Notes under the pieces: model-generated
Told to the model about the DNA's origin: nothing
What the model saw: the letters and a program-made list of their open reading frames with translations, nothing else
Database searches by the model: none
Source: Diphasiastrum complanatum
Lineage: Eukaryota > Streptophyta > Lycopodiopsida > Lycopodiales > Lycopodiaceae
DNA length: 64,000 bases
Reading direction: 5' to 3'
Assembly (NCBI GenBank): GCA_029204225.1
Contig: CM055092.1
Coordinates: forward strand, 82,535,543 to 82,599,542
Part shown: piece after piece, positions 36,165 through 46,350 of the stretch
Numbering within the stretch: position 1 is the first letter of the stretch
Layout of the letters: each line of letters opens with the position of its first letter
Program-made: the position numbers and the translations under genes

Positions 36165-37192
36165 TGTTGGAGTTTAATCTTACTCCTACTCTTTCTATCT
36201 GCCCTCCCTCCTTCTCTGATTTTTACTCTCTCAAATGCAACCTGCAGAAAATGAACTATTTTTTAACAATCTCTCTCAAATGCAACCTGCAGAAAATGAA
36301 CTATTTTTTAACAATCTGCATATTTGAACTAATAATCACTACAGTTTGCATATTTACTTGTTGGATTTATCTCCTCTAACTCTCCTAAATCCTATGTTAA
36401 TCTGCCTCCATTCATGTTGCTGCATTTTTACTCGTGTTGTCGCACAATCTGCATATTTGAACTGTTTGTCGCTACAGTCTGCATAAATACAAGTAAATTT
36501 CCATAGGCAAAAAATGCGACAATATGTTTTTACATGTAATTAATGATAGGAAAAAAAGGTGACACTACCCTATAAATGCCAAAGGTGCCCTTCAAATGCC
36601 GAAGGCGCCCTTATAGAAAAGCGAAGGTACCTTACAAATGATTTTCTAAGGCCTTGGACGAAGTGTGCAATTTTCACATTTTCACCAGTGTGAATTTTAG
36701 CGAAGCCCGACGTCGCGGCCTCCTCACACTCGTTCCATGCACTGTGCAATCAGATTTGACAACAACAACAGCCACCCACGATCTCCCACAGACAGCATAA
36801 CCACTATTGTACCTTCTTCATTTGCACACGTATAAAAATTATGTATATATATTGGATACCATCTCAGTATTCATAGAACAGAAGATAGCATGAAACACGA
36901 CTTGTAATTCAGAGCTAGCTCTTCGTGACTAATTCGCGACTGATTATTAGTCTAGCTCTTTGCGACAAATTCACGATAAATTATTTGTCTGATATTTTGA
37001 TGTTTAATGTTTGGCTACGTAATCAGATCAAACGTGATTGCTATCACTAATGTTTGTTTTAAAACTGATAGGCGTAGTCATGCATGAGGAAAGAGGGAGA
37101 TAGCTTATTATGCTGCGCACGCACTTTTTTTTTTTTTTCCATTCGAGTTCGTTTCTTTTCGAGTTATCTTTCTTCCACACCTCTTTCCAACA
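36165..37192 (+). mobile_element. copia LTR, 1028 bp, TGTTGG...CCAACA
   Basis: The ends TGTTGG and CCAACA are inverted complements. The LTR is preceded by a polypurine tract and followed at once by the tRNA-iMet-type primer site. Inside are a 45-bp tandem duplication (about 36226-36315), three GGTGCCCTT-like motifs near 36579-36634 and a TATAAAAAT box near 36830. No second copy was found in the window. Confidence 0.85.
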
Positions 37193-37204
37193 TGGTATCA
37201 GAGC
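37193..37204 (+). promoter_or_regulatory. primer-binding site TGGTATCAGAGC
   Basis: Twelve bases complementary to the 3' end of plant initiator tRNA-Met, the standard copia minus-strand primer site, abutting the LTR end. Confidence 0.92.
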
Positions 37205-37347
37205 TATTTTTGTAGCCTGATAAGCTTCCACAGAAACAAGACTCTACTAGCCGATAGAATAATTGTCTTCTTGTTCTGTAATATAGCACCAGATTTTCAT
37301 ACTTAAGTCGTTGATAGTTACTTCTATCACCTAGACTAATCTTCCAC

Positions 37348-40300
37348 ATGGATTCTCAAGGGAAAGCCGATCCTATCATGGACAAGCTTGATGGAGCCAA
37401 TTACCATAACCATGCTAATGGCTAAGGAGTTGTATGACGTTGTTATAGGTGCAGAAGGGAAACCTGAAGCTGATGATGCAGCAATCTCCAGATGGAAGCT
37501 GAAGGATGGCAAAGCATTTGCGCTGATCATCCTCAACATTTCGGATACTCAGATCGGCCATGTGTCCAAAGATCAGACATCCAAAAAAGTTTGGGACATC
37601 TTGAGCACATTATATGAAGTGCAAGACATAGCTTCCAAGCTACATCTCAGGAAGAAATTTTACTCCCTCAAGATGGCAAATAGTGATTTTCTGCAGAATC
37701 ACATCAACCAGTTCAAGAACCTACTGAAGCAAATGGCCGCTATCGGATCTATCATACACGATCAAGACGTAGTAATGCAACTGCTTACAAGCTTGCCAAG
37801 CTCATATGACAGTTGGATGATGATCATCATGACACATCCAGAGTTGACTCTTTCAAGAGTCATTGCAATGTTGCTGTAGGAAGACACGTCGTGGAGGAAT
37901 GAAGCCTCCAGTTCCTCAATTGATTCTCATGTTTTGTACACCAACAAAGGCATGACTAAGCAGAAGAAGAAGAAAGGCCCAAAGCAATCAAAGCAAGACA
38001 TAAACCAATACAGTAGAAAGAATAGTCAAATCTGTAGACTAAGGAAAAATTGTTCTACAAATACTACAAGAGAAACAACCATGAGATTCAAGACTATCTT
38101 ATACTACAAGCAAAGAACAACAGCAAGGGATAGTCAAATCAAGTGGCCAATGCAGCTACAGAAGCTCCACAACCCATGAAATGGATCATGATGCCTTCAT
38201 GACCAACCATCAAGGAGCATCCAATGACAGTTCTTGGTTCCTGGATTCCGGTGCCACAAGGAGCATCCAACGATAGGTTTTGGTTCTTGGATTCTGGTGC
38301 CACTCAGCATATGACCAGCCTCATTGGCTTTTTTGAGTCCTATACACCTATAGTACCAACAAATACGTTCACCTTGGCAATAATAGCACACAAGCTATTA
38401 AAGGTGAAGGTACTGTAAGATTAAGCTTTGAAAATGATCAATCTAAGCTACTTTCTAAAGTCCTATATGTACCCAATTTATCTACAAATCTGCTCTCTAT
38501 AAGGAGAATCACAGATCTAGGACATAAAGTATAATTTGAATGTGATCAGTGCAAAGTAGTTGATAGGACATACAAGATCCTAGCACTTGGAAAGAGGCAT
38601 GGATACTTGTATAGATTAAGTCATTGCTTTTCTACCTCTAGTCAAGCACTCAGTACTTCTATTCAAGCAAATAAAAGTCTACTTTGGCATTATAGACTTG
38701 GTCACTTGAATCATGTTGTTGTACAACAAATGTCTAAACATTCTATTGTCCTTGATCTAGACTATCCTAATAATAAAGTCGAGTTACCTGTCTATCAAGA
38801 CTGTTTAGTTGGTAAACAGTCTAGAAAACCACTTAGATCAAGCCATCAACATATTGCTAGAGGATTGTTAGATGTTGTGCATTCAAGCATTTGTGGCTCA
38901 ATGAAGAATCCTTCTTTGAAGGATGCAAAGTATTTTATAGCTTTTATTGATGAATTTTCCAAAAGGACTATGGTGTATTTTATCCAGAAAAAATCAGAAG
39001 CTTTCAATTGCTTCAGAATCTTCAAGGAGCATGCAGAAAATGAGGCTGGAAGGACGATCAAGGCCCTGAGGTTTGACAATGGTGAAGAGTACATCTCTAC
39101 TGAATTTAAGGAGTACTGCTAGAGCCAAGGCATTGAGCAGCAATTCATCACTCCTTATAGTCCTCAGTCAAACGGCTTGGCCGAGAGGAAGAACCGTACT
39201 TTGGTTGAATCAGCTAAATGTATGCTGGCGCATGCATCATTGCCCAAGAGTTTCTGGGCCGAACCTGTCTCCACTGCAACTTATGTCCAGAACAGATGTT
39301 CAACCAAGGCCCTCTCAGGCAAAACACCCCATGAGATGTGGACAAGCTCTAAGCCTTCTGTGAAAAACCTACGAGTGTTCAGATGCGTCGCCTACGCGAA
39401 ATCCCAAAAGACACGAGGAAGAAATTTGACTTCCAAGGTCTCAAGACCATCCTGATTGGGTATACTTCATCTGATAACACATACAAGCTGTATGATCCTA
39501 ACACCCAGCAAATCTTGTATAGTCGGGATGTAGTCTTTATCGAGGATCAGTTCATCGACATCAAAGACAAAGATATTGTTCCAAGAACCTTTATCACCTG
39601 CCATTGACATGACTATCCGAGCTTCAGGCTCAAGCGTGTCCATCGTCGATCCACTATTTGACAGTGAGTCAGACGAAGATATTGCTGCTACGCAACAACA
39701 AGTCCCAAGAGCGATTCATCAGTCAATTCCTCCGAGAAGATCAAGCCGAGTGCGCACACAGCCCACAAGGTATACTCCTGAGTCTGCATGTCTCTTGATA
39801 CAGGAACCGACAACAGTCGAAGAGGCACTTAGCCTACCAAACTTTGATCTCTGGAGAGAAGCCATGGACAGAGAGTATTCCTCTCTGATCAAGAACCAGA
39901 CGTGGTCATTAGTTGAAGCTCCTACTGGCTGCAATATCATTGATTGCAAATGGATCTTTAAGATCAAATACAATGCCAATGGAGTGATTGATCGAAGGAA
40001 GGCAAGATTGGTTGTACGAGGATTCACTCAGATTCCCAACGTTGACTACAATGAGACTCTCAGTCCTGTAGTCAAGCATTCATCAATCCGAGCCCTCCTA
40101 TTATATGTTGCAGCTACCGACCTTAAGGTGCATCAACTTAATGTGCAAAAAGCTTATCTGAATGGAGTTATAGAAGAAGACATCTACATGATCCAACTCG
40201 AAGGATATATTCTGGAAGGCATGAAGAATCATGTCTGTAAGCCCCACAAGGCACTTTACGGCTTGAAACAGTCTACTAGAGCTTGGTTTCAGAGGATCAA

Positions 40301-40990
40301 CACATTCCTCATCGAACAAGGTTTCCAACCAAGCACTGCTGATTGCAACGTATATTCCAAGTCGGTGCAATAATCCTTCATTATCGTCATCTTATATGTG
40401 TATTTTACATTGTTTTTCAGCAACAGTACCAATTTGGTTAAGGATTCTAAACAGATGCTGCCTTCTGAGTTCGACATGACTGATCTGGATGAAGCTCATT
40501 TCCATCTGGGCATTCAAATTCACAGAGACAGAGTAAGACGACTGATTTATATTACTCAACAAAGGTATCTTCACAATGTTTTGACATATATAATCTGATG
40601 AGCTATAAGTTAGCTCACAACTCACCGATGGATCTTGGCTTGCGTTTGTCAAAGGACCAATGTCCCCAGACCAAGCAAGAAGAAGAGCAGATGAGAGAGT
40701 ATCCTTATCAATCGATACTTGGATCTCTCATGTATGCAATGGTCTGTACAAGACCTGATATCTCTTTTGTAGTAAGCTCACTAAGCCAATATATGGCCAA
40801 TCCTGGCATTATCCATTGCAAGGCTCTCATAAGAGTCATGAGGTATATTTGAGCTACCATGGACCAGTGCATCTGCTATGGAGAAGTCAACAGTGACAAT
40901 CTCTATCAGCTCAAGTGGATACTTTGATGCAAGCTAGGGAGGAGATGTAGACAATCATAAGTCCACATCTGGATTTACATTCTTCTTCAA
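37348..40990 (+). pseudogene. Ty1/copia gag-pol, plus strand, 3' truncated
   Basis: Gag starts at ATG 37348 (MDSQGKADPIMDKLDGANYH), shifts frame, and continues MAKELYDVVIGAEGKP to about 37880. A zinc-knuckle-like YKYYKRNNHEIQDY near 38060 has Tyr in place of its Cys residues. Protease FLDSGATQHM is near 38290. Integrase follows with LWHYRLGHLNH, IKALRFDNGEEYIS, a TAG stop at 39121 and SPQSNGLAERKNRTL. RT: WKWIFKIKYNANG-like to VDYNETLSPVVK, then LNVQKAYLNGVIEEDIYMIQ and HKALYGLKQS. RNase H begins HCKALIRVMRYI and decays at about 40990, where it meets a minus-strand element. The catalytic RT YVDD region is replaced by a frameshifted stretch near 40390. It is a dead copy of the family also present at 60.7-63.1 kb. 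Confidence 0.92.
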
Positions 40991-40999
40991 TGGTAGTAT

Positions 41000-43900
41000 G
41001 AATTTCACGACCCAACAGCCTCTCACTTATAAAGTGATACTGAATCTCAATGTGTTTGGTTCTCGCATGGAACACTGGATTCTTTGCTAGCTGAATGCCA
41101 CTTTGACTATCGCTATGTAAAGTTGTGGGATTTTTTTGCTTCATGCCAACTTCTTCCAAGATTTGTCTCAACCATATAGATTCATGTGCTGCATTACACA
41201 TTGTCTTATACTCTGCTTCTGCGGTGGAAAGAGCAATTGTACTTTGCTTCTTACTAGACCTAGAAAAGCAACTGCCACAAAGTTGGAATACATACCTTGT
41301 GGTGGATCTATGATCATCATAGTCACCTCCCCAATCCGCATCCACATAGCCACACAACTCAGGTAAATCCTCATGCTTCCTATAAATCAAGCCATAATCT
41401 AAAGTGCCTTTCACATTCTAAACATGTGCAGCAACTCTTTGACATACTTCACCTGTGTTAAACCCACTTCGTGTCCTTTTTGCCACACTTCTACTCCAAG
41501 GCAATAATGCATTAGACTGAGATCTGTCATCTCGAATTATTTCATGAGGTCTCTCTTGATCATGTCTATCATCTCTTGATTATTTCTCGTAATAATCAAG
41601 TCATCATCATAAAGAGCAATAAAAGCAACCATACCATCAAAGCATAAGACATATAGATTTGGATCAGAATGTATTTTCACCATCTCGTTTGAACAAAAGT
41701 AGGCATCAATCCTGGTATACCATGCACGTGGTGCCTGTTTAAGAGCATAAAGCGCTTTCTTCAAGCGACATGCTTTATTTTCCTGTCCCTTTGCTACAAA
41801 GTCTTCAAATTGATCCATAAATACTTCTTCTTCTACCTCACCATTTAGAAAAGCAGATTTCACATCCATCTGATGCAAAGGCCAACCAAAATGTTAAGCT
41901 AAAGCAATAAGTAGGTGTAGAGTATTCCACTTACATACTGGCGCAAAGATCTCCTCATAATCAATGCCTTTACTTTGAGCATACCCTTTGATCACCAATC
42001 TTGCCTTGTGCTTTGCTATACTTCCATCTGCATGGTACTTAGTCCTGTATACCCATTTGCAACCAATGGGTTTTTTGCCAACTGGTGGTTCTACTAAGTC
42101 CCATGTGCTAGGCTTAGCAATTGACTCCATCTCCTCTCCCATGGCCTTGACCCAAATGTCATCATCCTTACTTCACCATAAGTCGAAGGTTCTTTACTTT
42201 GAATAATGCTAGATAAGAGAGCATAATTTGCTTCATACCTTTCAAGTTGTGTCTTCTCTCTTGTTGATCTTCATAGCTCTCCCTAACTAGATGATCCTGG
42301 AAAGTCATCCATGTCGCGGCTCTCCAACAATCTCTCAAACCACTTAGGGAGTTTCCTGTCAGTGATCGGCTTCCTGGTGAAAATGTATCCCACGGTACAT
42401 CCTTCTCCTTGTGTTTGTCACCTGCAACTTCAATCCTTCTTGCACCACAAGGTTTGTCTCTACCTCTCCAACCTGCCTCTTGAGGTTGAGTAGTAGTATT
42501 TTGAGATGTATCCTCATATTCATCACTTGGAAGGTCAATGAATGGATCATCATCAGGAGGTATCCTCACTATACCATCTTTCCCACTGGATGTGTCTATC
42601 TTCTCAGCATCCTCGTCTTCATACATTTTGGATTCATCAAAGATAACATCACGGTTTACATGGATTTTGTTTTCCACTGGATCAAAACATCTATAGCCCT
42701 TCGCACGTTCATCATATCTTAGGAATATACACTTGATAGCTTTCACATCAAGTCTACGTCTTTCTTCCTTAGGAATGTGTACAAAGGCCTTACATCCAAA
42801 GACTTGCAAGTAGTTCACTTTTGGCTTCTTCTTCGTGAATGCTTCCTCAGGTGTTATCTTTGGTATGGCAATGATAGGACTTCTATTTTGAAGATAGACT
42901 ACCATACTGCATGCCTCTGACCAAAACTCTTTTGGTAATTTCATCTCAGCTAGCATAGATCTGGCACTTTTCACAATCGTACGATTCTTGCGCTCAGCTA
43001 CACCATTGAGAGCAGGAGTATGAGCTTGCGTAAATTGTCTTTTGATCCCACATTGATCACAAAGATCATTGAAGTCATTAGACTTGTACTCACCTCCACT
43101 ATCTGACTTAGGACTTTGATCTTCCTACCTATTGATTTTTTACCAATGCTTTGAAGCTCTTGAAACTGTCAAATGCATCCGATTTCTTATTCAAGAAGTA
43201 GATCCACATCTTATGTGACATATCGTCAGTAAAGGTCATGAAATAGAAGGCTTTACCTAAGGACATAGTCCTCATAGGCCCGCATAAATCTATGTGGACA
43301 CAATCTTTATTGAACTTCTCTCGATGCTGCTTCCCATATACACATGATTTGCACATCGATTTCAAGTGGTCCTTTATAGTAAGAAATCTTGTTACCATCT
43401 CCAATTTCCTCATCAAACTGAGGCTTCCCAAGTTCAAGTGACCAAACCTCTTATGCCACAACTCAATTTGCGATGGAATGGACAATACGAGTCCATGTTG
43501 CCCGTTGATTGTAGCATTCAACCTGTACAATTTTGTATTGGGTTCCCTTACTCCATCCGCAATAACTTTGAACTTTTGGTTCATATCCTTCACAAAGCAT
43601 GAACCTCCCTAATCATCCTGCTTTTGCCATCAGGTAGTTGGATTGAAATGGTGCCTATCCCCTTGATCTTGCACACATCACCATTTGCTTGTGAAACGGA
43701 CGTTCCATTATCCAACACTTTCAAGCTACTAAACCAATTCTTGTTATCTGTCATGTGTCTTGTGGCTCCCGAGTCAATATACCACGCTTGATCATCTTGA
43801 TTAGATGACAATGCAGATATGAAGATGCTAGAGTCTTCAATCTCACCCTCATTGACAAGGTTACCTGCTTGCTTTGGTTTCCCCTTGCCTTGTTCCGCCA

Positions 43901-44441
43901 GGAATTTGTGACATTCACTCTTCCAATGGCCCTTTTTACCACAATGGAAGCACTTGCCTTTCTTCTTGGTCTTACTGGAAGATCCCTCATCCTCCTGAGT
44001 CTTGGCAAATTGTTGTTTAGACTTCTTCTTACCCTTGCCCTTGCCTTGTTTTTGGCGTGTCACAAGTGCCTGATTGTCAGTATTTTGACATCTAGCTTTC
44101 ACCATTTCTCGTCGTTGCTCTTTCTGCATCAAGATTTCTGTGAGCTCGTCAAAGGTTGGCAATCTTTCTCTTGATGTTATTCCACTCACAAACATCTGAT
44201 AGGGTTCTGCAATGCCGCACAATGCATTGTGCACCAGCTCCACATCAGGTATGCGCTCACCAATAGAATGCAGTTCATCCCTCATTGTCTTGATTCTGGT
44301 CATGTGTTGGAAGTAAATCTGGTTTGTCAATGTTTGGCTAGATCTACTCATGATGTGGTGTAGTATAGAGAGGATCATCCGCTTTCTAAGTTTTTCACCA
44401 AGCTTTAGACGGAGTGCAAAAATAAAACAATGATGAAGCAT
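41000..44441 (-). pseudogene. Ty1/copia gag-pol, minus strand
   Basis: Reading down from 44441: gag with zinc knuckle CFHCGKKGHWKSEC (intact CX2CX4HX4C); protease WYIDSGATRHMTDN near 43770; integrase HKRFGHLNLGSLSLMRKLEM, CGPMRTMSLGKAFYFMTFTD, then KSARSMLAEMKLPKEFW; RT WDLVEPPVGKKPIGCKWVYR, KGIDYEEIFAPV, MHQMDVKSAFLNGEVEEEVF, ALKQAPRAWYTRIDAYF and ALYDDDLIIT (the YDDD catalytic site); RNase H YVDADWGGDYDDHRSTT, ALSTAEAEYKTM and HARTKHIEIQYHFI near 41050. It is better kept than its plus neighbour, with few stops, but is broken near 43100-42980, 42150 and 41880. The N-terminal gag and both LTRs are missing. It is a different copia lineage from the 37-41 kb element. Confidence 0.93.
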
Positions 44442-45055
44442 TAAGGCTTACCCAACTAGTGCTCAAAATAGAAATGAAATTAACTAAGATGACAAAATAC
44501 AAAACTTTACTAAGGCTTACCCAACTAGCAAGGTGATTAAAGTAAATCCTAGATTAACACCCAAAGGGTAATAAAATGAGATTGCGGCTAATACTAAGCA
44601 AATAAGCAGTAATGAACATGCCACAATAAAACTGATGAAAAGGAGGCAAGAGGAGGCCCGAGCACCTTCCCTCAAGCTATGCACCTTTCCAAGGGGAACA
44701 CAAATGAAATAGAATGATAATTCTCCAAAATAGAGAGAAAGATAGCTTAATCTCAAAAGTGTTGTTTACAATGCAAAAACCTCTCCTTTTATGGCAAGGA
44801 GGGTCTTCCATAAGTGTCTACTAATTTATGGGACTAATCTGTTTCTAGCCTTTCTAGAACTTCTAACTTAGGATTTAGAACTTCAAATTTCTTAACTTAG
44901 GAAAACTTAAGATAAAATATTTCTAATCTTAAGTTTCCTAAGTCTAAGCTCTAAATCTAAATTTAAGCTATTTTATTATTATTTAAGCTTCTACTCATGG
45001 ACTTACAAAACACATGCCATGGCTGAAGTTTATTGACAGATACTCATACGTGGTC
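44442..45055. repeat. repeat-rich spacer with hairpin
   Basis: AAGGCTTACCCAACTAG occurs at about 44443 and 44513. At about 44842-44975 a large imperfect hairpin pairs ACTTAGG-AAAACTTAAGAT with ATCTTAAG-TTTCCTAAGT and extends outward through TTTAGA/TCTAAA blocks. TTACAAAACACATGCC occurs at about 45003 and 45057. No gene. Confidence 0.6.
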
Positions 45056-45688
45056 TTACAAAACACATGCCCCAAAAAAAAAAATTATTCCTTTTTTTAT
45101 TTTCTTTGTGTTAGCACAGTTGCTAACATTATCTCCCTCCTTATTGGATTGGTGGTCCCACAACAATTGACGCCTTTTCGTCCTGGATTTTTGTGCTTCT
45201 TGGAGGCGAGACTGTTGCTGTCGGGAGTGGTAGATTAACGTGCCGATGCCCTCCATCATTTGCCACCATAATTTGTTCAGGATGGGCATGGGTTTGTAAT
45301 AATGGAGCATACCCTGGAGAAAGTTATGGGTTTTCCATAGCTCCACCATATCAACATGCAGGGCGGAAGTGAGTGCAACGCGATAATAGAGCCTTGCAAC
45401 GTTGATATGGTCGTCTTGCGTTCGCGAGGGTTTATTGATATCAAGGGCGATTGGGGGTAACCCTCGATCCCAAAAACCTCTGAGTTCTATGGAGTAGGCT
45501 GTTCGGATGAGGCTCTCGCTCTGCTCGTCCCGAAAAAGTATCAGATCAAATCCAAGGTTGGTGAGGATATCCTTGGCCAGGGTGAGCTGCTCGGCTTAAT
45601 TCTTAAGATATATCATGACGATATCCCCTGAATAAGGACGAGGGGGTTTACGTCGATGCAAGCTAAGTGAGGCATCGCGGGAAGCCAT
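45056..45688 (-). pseudogene. accessory reading frame downstream of gypsy integrase, function unknown
   Basis: An ATG at 45688-45686 opens a frame of about 210 codons interrupted once, by TAA at codon 31. It starts MASRDASLSLHRRKPPRPYS and contains AKDILTNLGFDLILFRDEQS, ARLYYRVALTSALHVDMVEL and LNKLWWQMMEGIGTLIYHSR, ending in a basic, Gln-rich tail. No signal peptide or clear membrane span is seen, so an envelope-like identity is not supported. A TATA motif (CTATATATAG, 45798-45807 on the plus strand) lies ~115 bp upstream of the ATG on the coding strand. It follows the gypsy pol by ~660 bp in the same orientation, the place where some plant gypsy lineages carry an extra ORF. I do not recognise the protein; a gag of another element is an alternative. 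Confidence 0.5.
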
Positions 45689-46350
45689 GATAGCAGTTAT
45701 TTTAGATTGCTCTGAGAATTTTGAAAATTTTGAAAAAAATTTGGCATGAACTCGAGAGCAGCAATCTAAAATGAACTCGTGGAGAGAAGGTGGAGGACTA
45801 TATATAGACTTTTTTTGGCAGGAATTTGCAACTTCACCCAGAAATCGTCTTCAGTGTCCACGATTTGATAATGATGGTTGCAAATTTTGAGGCAACATTC
45901 TGAGGGCCCACAAATTCTTGTAAGTGATTTTTCTATGCCAAAAGAGAAAAAATGTTTGACATGCAAAAATGTGTCTGATCAGAATTCGCAAAGATAGCAG
46001 AGAAATCGTGAGGATCAATTTGAGCTCCAGTGAATTGTTTGCGAATTTTGATGATGGATATCTGATGAATAAAACTACTATTTTTTAGACATTTGTTTAT
46101 CTGAGACAGAATTCGTGGAAGCCAAAAATGAATCTCGCTCTATGAAAAAGAGGTCAGGCGAATTCTATCTGAGATGTTGTGAAATTTTTTTTTTTCTGAA
46201 ACTAATGACTTTTGTGGTTTTCTCAGAGAAGACTGTTGGTATACCTGATCTGATAGTATCTTGATGGTTGGAACAAAAAAGCACAGCAAAAATGTTGTCA
46301 AAATGGCATGCAGACAATAAAAAGAAAGAAAAACAGTAGGAAAGAAAACA
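45689..46350 (-). other. spacer between gypsy pol and accessory frame
   Basis: About 660 bp of non-coding sequence with a TATA motif near 45800 and an A/T-rich stretch near 46190. It may be 3' untranslated element sequence or an LTR. No paired LTR copy or TG...CA ends were found. Confidence 0.4.

Noticed and set aside
37193-37204. tRNA-like sequence at the copia primer site
   Set aside because: Only 12 bases complementary to the tRNA 3' end; it is a primer-binding site, not a tRNA gene.
40725-40860. Intact copia reverse transcriptase in the plus element
   Set aside because: The LMYAMVCTRPDISF linker looks healthy, but stops at 39121 and around 40370-40600 and frameshifts make the polyprotein non-functional.
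45056-45688. Envelope-like gene of the gypsy element
   Set aside because: The position fits, but there is no signal peptide, membrane segment or glycoprotein feature, so only an unknown accessory frame is reported.
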